Origin: CASFRF01 sp031549345
GTDB lineage: Bacteria > Verrucomicrobiota > Lentisphaeria > Victivallales > Victivallaceae
Direction: 5' to 3'
Assembly: GCA_031549345.1 (NCBI GenBank)
Contig: JAVBPY010000003.1
Location: 186,001 to 250,000, forward strand
Length of the DNA stretch: 64,000 nt
The notes under the pieces are model-generated. The model was not told where the DNA came from, did no database searches, and saw only the letters and a list, made by a program, of their open reading frames with translations. A program made the position numbers and the translations under genes. How positions within the stretch are numbered: the stretch's first letter is position 1; the number at the start of each line of letters is the position of its first letter. Below are positions 9,212-17,363 of the stretch, one piece after another.

Positions 9212-9944
9212 TCCAATAACGCAAAAAATATGTGTGGAAATAATAATTTCCGGATAGTCCGAAACCGGCGACGACCGCGCCGGCGGTGATCCCAAACCCG
9301 GTTGCGAACACGAGGAGGTTCAGTAGAATTTCTTTTATTTTCCCCCTGAGGTTCCGGTAAAATACTGCGTAATAAAAGAGCGGAAGGGTGAATAATTCCA
9401 TCATTTCAACTCGAAATCCCATGCCGAGGGCGATGCTGATTCCCGCGCCGAACCAGAAGCGTTTCCGGTTGCTCTGCAGCGCCTGCAATAAAAAAACAAG
9501 GGAGAGGAGATAGAAAAAAAGCCCCCCCGATTCGCGGAGAATTTCGATCGAAAGTTTGGCGGCCATCGGAAAAAAGGCAAAAACAAGGGCGACGACCAGG
9601 CCGCCGCGGGCCGTCCCGGTAAGGATTTTCCCCAGTTTCCAGGCCAAGGCAATCGCCCCGGCCGATAAACACAGATTAAGGCAATCCGCCGTGTATATGT
9701 AGTCTTCGATTCCTGCCCCCTCCGGCGTCAAATACTTCAGGATGACGGGCAGGAAAAACGGCTGCGTGTATTGCCCCTGTAAACTCGAAGTCGAATCGCC
9801 GAGGCGCATGGCGGCCTCGAGATAATAAAGTTCATCCCGTCCCATATATTCCCGGTAGCCGAGTCGCACGACGCGCCAGACGATGCCGAGCGCGATGATG
9901 CCGGGCAGTGCAAGATATCCGGAGATTTTTTTCAGATTTCGCAT
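9201..9944 (-). CDS. N-terminal half of a GT-C (ArnT/PMT-like) membrane glycosyltransferase
   Basis: A 247-residue membrane protein. After a first helix it has YMGRDELYYLEAAMRLGD, matching the acidic first periplasmic loop of GT-C enzymes (the DE of ArnT/PMT), then about six helices. It stops abruptly after FLRYWNGL, about half the length of a normal family member. These enzymes move sugars from polyprenyl-phosphate donors on the periplasmic side. The reading frame continues one base over in the next gene, so a frameshift or a natural split is likely. Confidence 0.65.
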   Translation of the reverse strand: MRNLKKISGYLALPGIIALGIVWRVVRLGYREYMGRDELYYLEAAMRLGDSTSSLQGQYTQPFFLPVILKYLTPEGAGIEDYIYTADCLNLCLSAGAIALAWKLGKILTGTARGGLVVALVFAFFPMAAKLSIEILRESGGLFFYLLSLVFLLQALQSNRKRFWFGAGISIALGMGFRVEMMELFTLPLFYYAVFYRNLRGKIKEILLNLLVFATGFGITAGAVVAGFGLSGNYYFHTYFLRYWNGL

Positions 9945-9953
9945 GGGTGGACG

Positions 9954-11423
9954 CTATTGGATCTTTCGCTGAAAATAATTGGGAGCCAGTGTTTTTGCGA
10001 TTTTTACGCATTCCAGGACGACATGCCGCTGAAAGAGCAAGGACAGGAGAAGATAGGAGATTCCGAAGGCGGCCGATGCGGCGGTGAATATTAAAAATAC
10101 GTTTTGCGCTTCGCCGTAACGGACGACCGCGAACGCCAGCGCGCCGCTGCATCCGGAAAGGAGGAGCGGCGCGGCAAATTCCCGCAATTGCAGCAAAAGG
10201 GAACAGCGAAACAGCTTTTGCACTCCCATTGCGTTGAGGAAAAAGCCGAAAAACATCATAATAGCTCCGCCCCACGCCATGTAGATTACTCCGAAATGAC
10301 AGGCGACGACGATGACCAGTATCAGCAATATTTTTTTTGCGATTTCAAGGCCGAGGAATACATCGCTTCGTCCCACCGCATTGGTCGCCTGGATGTTCAT
10401 AATCGTGCCGGGAATGAAGATCATGCCAAGGCAGAATATGCGCATGAAGGGGATGGACGGCAACCATTGGTCCGTCAGAAGAATCCGGACGAAAATCTCG
10501 GCGATCACCATCAGCCAGGCCGCCACCGGACACACGACAAAAAGGATGAACCGGTGGGCGCGCAGAATCAATTTGCCGCAATGCTCCAGATCGTCCTGAA
10601 TCGATGCGAGGACCGGGAACATGACATAGCTGATCAGCGATTTGCATACGCCCAGAAATATATTCGGGTAATGACTCCCCTGGTTGTAGAAGCTCAACGC
10701 CTTTAGACTGAACATTTTGCCGATTAGTAACGGGGAAATGGCGTTGAAGGCGGTTTCCATGAGGTTCGCGGTAAAAATTTTCCATCCGAATCCGACCATT
10801 TCCCGCAATCCGTTCCAATTTACACGCAGCGAGGGCTTCCAGCGGGAGTAATACCAAATCAGGAGGAGGAAAATCATTTCGCCGCACAACTGCCGGAAAA
10901 CAAGCGCCCAGACGCCGAATCCGCCATAAGCCATCGAAATCCCCACAACCGCGGAAATGCACAACCCCGGCCACATGATCTTAAAGCGGACATTGAACTT
11001 CATTTCGCGAAAAATCAATGCGCGCGGAACAATGTGAATGGCGAGCAGCAAAATGCTGAGCGACAGCACGCGCAGGACCGAAGTCATTTGCGGGGAATTA
11101 TAAAAATCGGCAATGAACGGGGCCGCGACGAAGATTCCGCAATAACAGACTCCGGCGACCAGCAAATTGAGAAAAAAGGTCGCATTGCAGTCTTCCGGCT
11201 TGAGGTTTTTACGTTGAATCAGCGCGCTTTCCAGGCCGCCTTCCACGAAAACGGACAAAAATGCGTTGAATGTTAAAACAATGGCGACAAGCCCGAATTC
11301 GGCCGGGACCAGCAAGCGGGCCAACATGATGGTTACAACAAATTGAATGAGTTGCGAGCCGATGTTTTCCATAAATATCCAGCCGAGGCCGGACATGATT
11401 TTTTTATTCAGAGTAGCGGACAT
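9954..11423 (-). CDS. Polysaccharide flippase, Wzx/WzxC-like (MOP superfamily)
   Basis: A 489-residue inner-membrane protein with about 12-14 hydrophobic helices. The N-terminus (GLGWIFMENIGSQLIQFVV, then LARLLVPAEFGLVAIVL) is typical of the WzxC/AmsL branch of polysaccharide transporters. It would flip undecaprenyl-linked repeat units to the periplasm for the Wzy-like protein encoded downstream. The gene starts 10 bases after the WecF-like gene ends. Family assignment is firm; the repeat unit is unknown. Confidence 0.88.
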   Translation of the reverse strand: MSATLNKKIMSGLGWIFMENIGSQLIQFVVTIMLARLLVPAEFGLVAIVLTFNAFLSVFVEGGLESALIQRKNLKPEDCNATFFLNLLVAGVCYCGIFVAAPFIADFYNSPQMTSVLRVLSLSILLLAIHIVPRALIFREMKFNVRFKIMWPGLCISAVVGISMAYGGFGVWALVFRQLCGEMIFLLLIWYYSRWKPSLRVNWNGLREMVGFGWKIFTANLMETAFNAISPLLIGKMFSLKALSFYNQGSHYPNIFLGVCKSLISYVMFPVLASIQDDLEHCGKLILRAHRFILFVVCPVAAWLMVIAEIFVRILLTDQWLPSIPFMRIFCLGMIFIPGTIMNIQATNAVGRSDVFLGLEIAKKILLILVIVVACHFGVIYMAWGGAIMMFFGFFLNAMGVQKLFRCSLLLQLREFAAPLLLSGCSGALAFAVVRYGEAQNVFLIFTAASAAFGISYLLLSLLFQRHVVLECVKIAKTLAPNYFQRKIQ

Positions 11424-11433
11424 ACTTCAATGT

Positions 11434-12555
11434 TCAATTTGTTTGTTCCATACGCCGGTAAAAACCTTCCCATTTTTCAATGTAGGTTTCCAGGGAAGTC
11501 AGCCGGCGGAAGAGCCGGATGTTATGCATCCGCTCCTCTTCGTCCAGGGGATGCGTAAAGTCTTTGTCGGCGGCGCTGAAAAAATCGAAAACGTGAAATC
11601 CCGATTTTCGCATCTCCTCCAACAGCAGCCCGGTCAGAAAAAGTTTTTTCCCCATGCCCAAGCCGTTAAGCACCAAAGAAAGACCGGCGTTCCCCTCGCG
11701 CAGGAGGACGATAACGTCATACTGCAGAACACGTTCAAAATAGGCCTCGAGCGGCAGCATTTCATCCCACAAGGAAACCCGTTCGCCGTATTCGTCGAGC
11801 AAGGCTTGAAACTCGGCTTTTTTTTCATCCGGTGGCTCCGCGCCATAGGTTGTCATACAGGTAAATTGCACATCTTGGTCCAGCGAACGAAAACGCCGCA
11901 ACGCTGTTATGTAGTTCTCCAGGGCGTAACGGTTGTTGCCCAGTAGAATTTTATCGCATACCGGCCGGGCCGGACCCACATTGCGACACGCGGCGGGAAG
12001 TTCCGAGAGCCAATAATAGGCGTTGACGCCGTTGTCTTTGCCGGAAATACGTTCCGAGGCTTCTTTGTCCGTGGTCATGCAGCTGACAATCAGCCGGGAA
12101 CGGCGGAACGAGGCCTTTTTAAGCCAATGCAACACCGCATTGTGCGACAGCCTGGGCGTTTCCCAGTTTACGAACGAAATGGAACGGAAACCCGCCGGGA
12201 AATAACAAAAGTGAACCTGCGGCAAGAGTTCGTGCGTTGAGTGAAAGAGCAAGTGCTCTTTGCGGAAAGGCAGAAGCTTCCGCAGGAGGCCGAATCCGGC
12301 GGGCGGAAACACTTTTTTCAGAAACGTATCCAGTTTGGGTACGCGGACATAACGCGGGGAACGAGGCAGGAGGATCAGCCGGAAATGCGCATGGTTTTTC
12401 CTTTTGAAGAACGCAAAATATTTTTTCAGCAGCGACAAAGAATATCCCTCGAAATAAACAAGGAAAAAGTGCCGGTGCTCCGAATGGTTTATAATACAAT
12501 CCATCATGGGAAGGACATGGTAATCCATGTTGCCTTTGAACACGTGATAGATCAT
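11434..12555 (-). CDS. WecF-like glycosyltransferase (GT56-like)
   Basis: A 373-residue soluble protein. The segment KILLGNNRYALENYITALRR followed by FTCMTTYG resembles the ILVGNSGD...ALR...VPMGYP core of WecF, the TDP-4-acetamidofucose transferase of enterobacterial common antigen. LLREGNAGLSLVLNGLGMG near residue 280 parallels the WecF acceptor region. Such a donor (a 4-acylamino-6-deoxy sugar) fits the aminosugar genes just upstream. The start at 12555 (MIYHVFKGN) is set by the WecF-like N-terminus; no strong ribosome site is seen and a start at 12606 would overlap the upstream gene. The relation is distant. Confidence 0.6.
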   Translation of the reverse strand: MIYHVFKGNMDYHVLPMMDCIINHSEHRHFFLVYFEGYSLSLLKKYFAFFKRKNHAHFRLILLPRSPRYVRVPKLDTFLKKVFPPAGFGLLRKLLPFRKEHLLFHSTHELLPQVHFCYFPAGFRSISFVNWETPRLSHNAVLHWLKKASFRRSRLIVSCMTTDKEASERISGKDNGVNAYYWLSELPAACRNVGPARPVCDKILLGNNRYALENYITALRRFRSLDQDVQFTCMTTYGAEPPDEKKAEFQALLDEYGERVSLWDEMLPLEAYFERVLQYDVIVLLREGNAGLSLVLNGLGMGKKLFLTGLLLEEMRKSGFHVFDFFSAADKDFTHPLDEEERMHNIRLFRRLTSLETYIEKWEGFYRRMEQTN

Positions 12556-12580
12556 AATGCGCGCAACGCCGTTGTTTTTT

Positions 12581-13210
12581 TCAAAGTTCCACCGCGGGAT
12601 TTCCAAACATCGTCGTATTGGCTTTCACATGGCGCATGACCACCGTTCCCGCGGCAATCTGGGCGTTGTCCGCGATTTTTTTCTTGGGCGTCAACACGCT
12701 TTGGGTCCCCATAAAAACATTTTCGCCGAGTTGCGACCACCCACCCAGATCGACATGCGCCATCAGGCTGGAAAAATTTCCGATTTGGACATCGTGTCCG
12801 ATAAAGGTTCCGGCATTGACCGTGCAAAAGTCCCCGATCCGAACATTTGTACTGATAAAGGCGCCGGGATAAATTACACAACCTTTCCCGATGCGGGCAA
12901 ACTTCCCGATGGATACGCCCGGGTGTACGAATGTCAGGAATTCCACCCGCTCTTTCAAGGCTTCGGCAATCTTTTTTTTCCAGACGGCATCGCTGGTCCC
13001 CATCAGCACAAGATCCCGGGATTGAAAATCGAACGTGTTCCAATCACCGACAATCGTGTAATCGCTCGGGTATGCGGAAAGGGTATCCGGGCCGCTGTGC
13101 AGATACCCGGCAAGTTCCCAGTCCGTGTCTTTCCGGGGGATGGCGTCCAGAATCGACTCCAGTTCCCGACCCATTCCGCCGGCGCCGATAATGAAAAGGC
13201 GGCGCTTCAC
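12581..13210 (-). CDS. NeuD/PglD-type sugar acyltransferase (left-handed beta-helix)
   Basis: A 209-residue protein. Residues ~1-90 form a Rossmann-like PglD N-domain (RLFIIGAGGMGREL), and ~100-205 are hexapeptide repeats (IGKFARIGKGCVIYPGAFIS and the following turns). The His in GHDVQIGNFS matches the catalytic base position of PglD/NeuD acyltransferases. It starts with GTG overlapping the SDR stop by four bases (GTGA). The family transfers acetyl from CoA to an amino or hydroxyl of a nucleotide sugar. Its coupling to ACP and ketosynthase genes suggests that here it may use a longer acyl group. Confidence 0.78.
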   Translation of the reverse strand: MKRRLFIIGAGGMGRELESILDAIPRKDTDWELAGYLHSGPDTLSAYPSDYTIVGDWNTFDFQSRDLVLMGTSDAVWKKKIAEALKERVEFLTFVHPGVSIGKFARIGKGCVIYPGAFISTNVRIGDFCTVNAGTFIGHDVQIGNFSSLMAHVDLGGWSQLGENVFMGTQSVLTPKKKIADNAQIAAGTVVMRHVKANTTMFGNPAVEL

Positions 13211-13980
13211 AGGCAATATCCTCCATCGACGACAAGGGAGGTTCCCGTAACCCACCATGAACTTTCCGAGAGGAAATAAACAGCGGCGCCGGTAAGCGCG
13301 CTGGAATTTCCCAACCCCAAAGGATGTTGAGTTTTCAAATGTTCCACCGAGTCCGCGGGCAAGGTGCTCAGAGTTTCAGCTCCCATTTGCGTGTCAACAA
13401 TGTGTCCGGGAAGCAACACGTTCACACGGATGCCCTTGTGCCACAATTCCGCAGCCATGCTCTGCATACCGGCGATAACGGCTCCTTTGCTGGAACTGTA
13501 CGCAATCAGCCCGGCGATCCCTTTCTTCGCGCTTATCGATGCGATGAAGAGGAAGGAGGCCGGCGCCGCCAGGTTCCGTTTCCCGCTCAAGGCTTTGGCG
13601 AACTCAAAGCCCGCAACGACATTGACGTCGTAGACTTTTTTGTACGTCTCCGGATTTGTTACGCGCAACGGACAGGTCGGTGCGATGCCGGCGGCATGCA
13701 CGAACCCACTGACGGCGCCACATTGTGCGACAATCTCGGCCACCGTTCCGGGAATCTTCTCGAACTCCGTAATGTCCACGCTCTTGACTACATGGTTTTT
13801 ATCGTTGATTTTTCGCAAATCAACCAGCAAATCCTCCAGACGCGCCGCGTCGCGGGCGACGGCGGCGACCGTTGCGCCGGCTTCGGCGCAGGCCACGGCG
13901 ATGGCTCTTCCGATGCCGGAACTTGCCCCGGTTACGAGAACCACCTTCCCTTTAAGGGAGAATGTATCCAGCACACTCAT
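13207..13980 (-). CDS. SDR-family 3-ketoacyl-ACP reductase (FabG-like)
   Basis: A 257-residue short-chain dehydrogenase. The NADP-binding TGASSGIG lies at 17-24, with a basic VARDAARL after strand 2; AAGIAP marks the NAG-like motif, and the catalytic Ser (SIS, ~148-150), Tyr161 and Lys165 (YSSSK) are present. The C-terminus LSESSWWVTGTSLVVDGGY is typical of FabG-like reductases. It overlaps both neighbours by four bases, between KASIII and the acyltransferase. That context favours reduction of a 3-ketoacyl group on the nearby ACP to 3-hydroxyacyl, as VioR-type reductases do in flagellin glycan loci. Confidence 0.85.
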   Translation of the reverse strand: MSVLDTFSLKGKVVLVTGASSGIGRAIAVACAEAGATVAAVARDAARLEDLLVDLRKINDKNHVVKSVDITEFEKIPGTVAEIVAQCGAVSGFVHAAGIAPTCPLRVTNPETYKKVYDVNVVAGFEFAKALSGKRNLAAPASFLFIASISAKKGIAGLIAYSSSKGAVIAGMQSMAAELWHKGIRVNVLLPGHIVDTQMGAETLSTLPADSVEHLKTQHPLGLGNSSALTGAAVYFLSESSWWVTGTSLVVDGGYCL

Positions 13981-15038
13981 TTTTTGTAATCCTCCACTTT
14001 GCCGATGTAGCAGTTGTCGATGTTTAGAATACAGCTCCCCCAGGACAATCCGCCGCCGAAAGCGCTCAGCAATGTTTTGCCGAATGAAAACACCGCGTCG
14101 TGCCCGTAATCGGCGGAGATACCAAGCGGGATCGAAACCGTGCTGGTATTGCCGTAACGGTCCAACGAGATCGGAATTTCCGCGCCGGCAATGTCCAGCT
14201 CCATGGCGAACATATCGATAATCATTTTGTTGGCCTGATGGAAGAAAAAATAACGGATGTCGTTTGTGGCGGCACGGGCATAGTCGAGAACCCGTCGTAT
14301 GTCGGGGAGTACCTCGCGCTGCGTAAAGTCGTAGACAGCCATTCCATCCATCGTGCCTGTATGCAAATTATGATAGCTTCCGTCCTCGTAGGTCCGCACT
14401 TTCAGCGTTTCTTCCGAAGCCGGGAGCCTGTAGCCGCCGGCTTCAAGCATAATTGCACGGTAAAGACTGCCGTCCGTGTTCAACGAAAAGAAACTCGGGC
14501 CGAATTTCTCGTTCTTTTCAATCAGCAAAGCTGCCCCGGCATCTCCGAAGAGGAGCCCGGCGGCTTTATTGGTGTCGCAATTGGTCCGAGAGAGTGTTTC
14601 CCCGACCAAAAGGAGCACCCGCATTCCTGTCATAGCGTGTGAAAAGGCGGCATTCAATGCATAAATAAAACCGGAACAATTCATGTTCATGTCATACGCC
14701 CCGGTGGAATGCGGCAGCCCCAGTCGATCCTGGAGAATGCAGGAGGTCGGGGGGATCATCATGTAATCCGGGGTTTGCGTCAGATAGATCAGCAAATCAA
14801 TGCTTGCCGGATCGATCTGCATGTCGGCAAGAAGTTTTTTCCCGGCTTGTACACAGAAATCCGAACCGCAAACCCCCTCATCCGCGAAGCGGCGTTCTTT
14901 GATGCCGGTTGCGCGGATCAATTTTTTCGCCTCTTTTTCCGTATGCACTTTGGAGAAGGTGGCGTTGTCGATCACCTTCGGCGGAACGCAGGCGCAAATG
15001 CCGGAGATTCCGACGTTATTGAGTGTAACCAGTGCCAT
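13977..15038 (-). CDS. 3-oxoacyl-ACP synthase III (KASIII) family protein, copy 1
   Basis: A 353-residue thiolase-fold enzyme with the complete KASIII triad: Cys121 (MNMNCSGFIYAL), His267 (FFFHQAN) and Asn297 (YGNTSTVSIPLG). KASIII condenses an acyl-CoA primer with malonyl-ACP; some family members instead transfer acyl groups to sugars (CerJ type). It sits two genes from a second KASIII with an ACP between them, inside a sugar operon, so a housekeeping FabH role is unlikely. The end overlaps the SDR start by four bases. Confidence 0.85.
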   Translation of the reverse strand: MALVTLNNVGISGICACVPPKVIDNATFSKVHTEKEAKKLIRATGIKERRFADEGVCGSDFCVQAGKKLLADMQIDPASIDLLIYLTQTPDYMMIPPTSCILQDRLGLPHSTGAYDMNMNCSGFIYALNAAFSHAMTGMRVLLLVGETLSRTNCDTNKAAGLLFGDAGAALLIEKNEKFGPSFFSLNTDGSLYRAIMLEAGGYRLPASEETLKVRTYEDGSYHNLHTGTMDGMAVYDFTQREVLPDIRRVLDYARAATNDIRYFFFHQANKMIIDMFAMELDIAGAEIPISLDRYGNTSTVSIPLGISADYGHDAVFSFGKTLLSAFGGGLSWGSCILNIDNCYIGKVEDYKK

Positions 15039-15055
15039 AGGGCCCCGTCTCTTTC

Positions 15056-15286
15056 TTAGCAGGCGAAATGGTCTTTACCGATCAAATCGATCAGCGCGTT
15101 CGCATTCGCCGCGTTTTTGACGTCTTTGCCGGAAAGTTTGATTTTAAAGTTGGAAAAACTCAGCGCGACGATGCTCATGATCGCCAGGGAGTCGAATTCG
15201 TCGAGTTCCGCCAGATTTTGCTCCGCCGTCAATTCTTCGACTTCCAGAATTTCCTTCAACTCGTCGATAAATTCTTCTTCGGTCAT
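15056..15286 (-). CDS. Dedicated acyl carrier protein
   Basis: A 76-residue acidic protein of ACP length and pattern: MTEEEFIDELKEIL, then ELDEFDSLAIMSIVAL. Ser33 in the DSL motif is the phosphopantetheine site. It lies between two KASIII genes, 17 bases before one and 21 bases after the other, and away from fatty-acid genes. It most likely carries the acyl chain destined for the polysaccharide sugar. Residues around Ser33 (EFDSLAIMS) differ from housekeeping AcpP (DSLDTVEL), as seen in specialised carrier proteins. Confidence 0.85.
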   Translation of the reverse strand: MTEEEFIDELKEILEVEELTAEQNLAELDEFDSLAIMSIVALSFSNFKIKLSGKDVKNAANANALIDLIGKDHFAC

Positions 15287-15307
15287 TTTGATCCCTCTTC
15301 TGCTTTT

Positions 15308-16270
15308 TTACAGTGTGATAATGGTTGCGGCGTACGAATAACCGACCCCAAAGCCGGCCAGTAAAATGGTGTCGCCTTTTTTGATTTTTCCGGATGTTTC
15401 CGCGCGCTTCAGCGCCAAGGGAATGGTGGACGATACGGTGTTGCCCGTGTCGTGCAGATCCATATGAAATTTCTCCGCCGGAATTTTCATCAGCTTCCGG
15501 AGCGTTTCGAGCATGTAAAGGTTGGCCTGATGAAAAACGATGTAGTCGACCTTCTCCAGCGTGGTGTTGTTGCGTGCCAGCACATCCTCGATCAACGGAG
15601 GCAGGGACTCCAGCGTAAAATTGAAAATTTCCGGACCGTCCATATACAGAAAATCGCCGTCCCCGCCGTCTTTCGGCGCGCGCAATCCGCCGTTGGCGAC
15701 GATCAGATTGCGGTAACCGCTTCCATCGGTGCCAAGGCTGAACGCATGGATGGATTCTTCCGCATCTGCTTCGATCACGGTCGCGGCTGCGGCATCGCCG
15801 AAGATCGACATATTGCCTTTGTCTTGCGGGGCGATGAACTTTGTGTAGGTTTCCGATGTAACCAGGAGAACCCGGCTCGCAATCTTTCCCGCGATCAAGC
15901 CCTTCGCCAGCGACAGTCCATACACAAACCCGGAGCAGCCCAGGTTGAAATCCAGCGCCCCGGCATCCTTCCGGAGGCCCAGGCGATCTTGCAGAATGCA
16001 GGCGGAAGTCGGGAGCAAATACTCCGGACTTTGCGTACAGAGCAACACATAGTCGATTTTCGCGCGATCGTAATAGGCGAAGAGCTTCAGGCAGGCCTGT
16101 TCGGCCATATCCAGCGCGGTTTCATGGGTGCCGGCGATGTGGCGGGAGGCGATCCCGAGTTTTTTCTCGATTTTAGCCGCGTGGAAATCCGGGCATATTT
16201 TCTCTATATCCTGGTTGTTCCGCAACAAATCGGGGAGGAAGTATTCAATTGCGCTGATTCGGCTGCCCAT
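15308..16270 (-). CDS. 3-oxoacyl-ACP synthase III (KASIII) family protein, copy 2
   Basis: A 320-residue KASIII with Cys112 (LGCSGFVYGL), His247 (VFHQAN) and Asn277 (DTGNTVSSTIPLAL), the same spacing as FabH of E. coli. It is shorter than and clearly diverged from copy 1, so the two are unlikely to be redundant. It could prime the chain, with copy 1 elongating it or transferring it, or the reverse. It starts 13 bases after the aminotransferase gene ends. Confidence 0.86.
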   Translation of the reverse strand: MGSRISAIEYFLPDLLRNNQDIEKICPDFHAAKIEKKLGIASRHIAGTHETALDMAEQACLKLFAYYDRAKIDYVLLCTQSPEYLLPTSACILQDRLGLRKDAGALDFNLGCSGFVYGLSLAKGLIAGKIASRVLLVTSETYTKFIAPQDKGNMSIFGDAAAATVIEADAEESIHAFSLGTDGSGYRNLIVANGGLRAPKDGGDGDFLYMDGPEIFNFTLESLPPLIEDVLARNNTTLEKVDYIVFHQANLYMLETLRKLMKIPAEKFHMDLHDTGNTVSSTIPLALKRAETSGKIKKGDTILLAGFGVGYSYAATIITL

Positions 16271-16283
16271 ATTTTATTTTTCC

Positions 16284-17363
16284 TCAAAGCTGTGAACCGA
16301 CAATATCCGCAATCTTTGCCACCGCGTCTTCCGGAAGCGTATAGTAGAGCGGGAGGCACAATATTCGGTCCGCCAACGCCTCCGATTTCGGCATTGCAAC
16401 GTACGCCACGGCCGTTTTGTACGCGTTCAAGGACGGATAGAAGTAACGCCGCGCCACGATCCCCTGTGCCTGCAACGCGGCGTCCGCCCGGAGCAGGGTT
16501 GTTTCGTCGGGGAATACGACCGGGAAATAACTGCAATTGCATTCGCCCGTGATTTTCTGGAAGCGCAGACTTTTGTTTTTCTGCAGAATGGATTGGTACA
16601 ACGCATATTTCCGTTTCCGGTCCGCAAGGGCGGCATCGAGGTATTTCAGGTTGGCCAGTCCCAGCGCGGCGTGCACTTCCGTCATTTTTCCGTTGAAGCC
16701 GTCGATCTCCACGTCTTTGGCTTCGTTGTAGCCGAAGAAGCGGATCATTTGAAGCCTCCGGTGCAACTCTTCGTCTTTGGCCACGCAGCCGCCGCCCTCG
16801 GCGGTGTTCAGCATTTTCGTCGCATGAAAACTGGTTGCGGATATATCGCCGTAGGAAAGCAGCGGTTTCCCTTTGTACGTGCTGCCGACCGCGTGGGCCG
16901 CGTCGTAGATGACTTTCAGGTTGCGCTTCCGGGCGATGGCGTCGATTTGTTCGATATCGCAGGGGTTGCCGAATACGTGAACCGGCATGATCGCCACGGT
17001 GCGCGGCGTGATGGCGGCTTCGATTCCGGCGGGGTCGAGGTTGAATGTTTCCGGATCGATGTCGGCGAAGACCGGCGTGCATCCTTCCCAGAGTATGGAA
17101 CTGATCGTGGCGACGAAGGAGAAGGGCGTGGTGATGATTTCCCCTTGCAGCTGCAATGCGCGAACCGCCATTTGCAGGGCCAGGGTTCCGTTGCATACCG
17201 CCACCATGCGGTCGAGTTTTTCGTGGCTGCAGAAGTCCCGTTCAAATTGTTGGACCAATGGGCCGTTGTGGGTCATGATGCCGCTTTGCCATACGCCTTT
17301 GAGCAATTCGGTGTATTCTTCCAACGGAGCCAGGGTTGGCTGTGTAACGAAAATCTTATCCAT
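16284..17363 (-). CDS. DegT/DnrJ/EryC1 sugar aminotransferase
   Basis: A 359-residue PLP-dependent aminotransferase of fold type I. Lys183 (SFHATKMLNTAEGG) forms the Schiff base, Asp154 and His157 (YDAAHAVG) hold the cofactor, and NGTLALQMA binds the phosphate. The closest type by eye is the VioA/FdtB group, which aminates dTDP-4-keto or 3-keto 6-deoxyhexoses. It follows the Gfo/Idh/MocA reductase with a one-base overlap. It would supply the amino group later acylated by the NeuD-type enzyme. C3 versus C4 specificity cannot be read from the sequence. Confidence 0.86.
   Translation of the reverse strand: MDKIFVTQPTLAPLEEYTELLKGVWQSGIMTHNGPLVQQFERDFCSHEKLDRMVAVCNGTLALQMAVRALQLQGEIITTPFSFVATISSILWEGCTPVFADIDPETFNLDPAGIEAAITPRTVAIMPVHVFGNPCDIEQIDAIARKRNLKVIYDAAHAVGSTYKGKPLLSYGDISATSFHATKMLNTAEGGGCVAKDEELHRRLQMIRFFGYNEAKDVEIDGFNGKMTEVHAALGLANLKYLDAALADRKRKYALYQSILQKNKSLRFQKITGECNCSYFPVVFPDETTLLRADAALQAQGIVARRYFYPSLNAYKTAVAYVAMPKSEALADRILCLPLYYTLPEDAVAKIADIVGSQL

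Noticed and set aside
13977..16270. Housekeeping fatty-acid synthesis cluster (fabH-acpP-fabG)
   Set aside because: Two different KASIII, no fabD/fabF/plsX, and tight coupling to sugar genes on both sides point to glycan modification instead.
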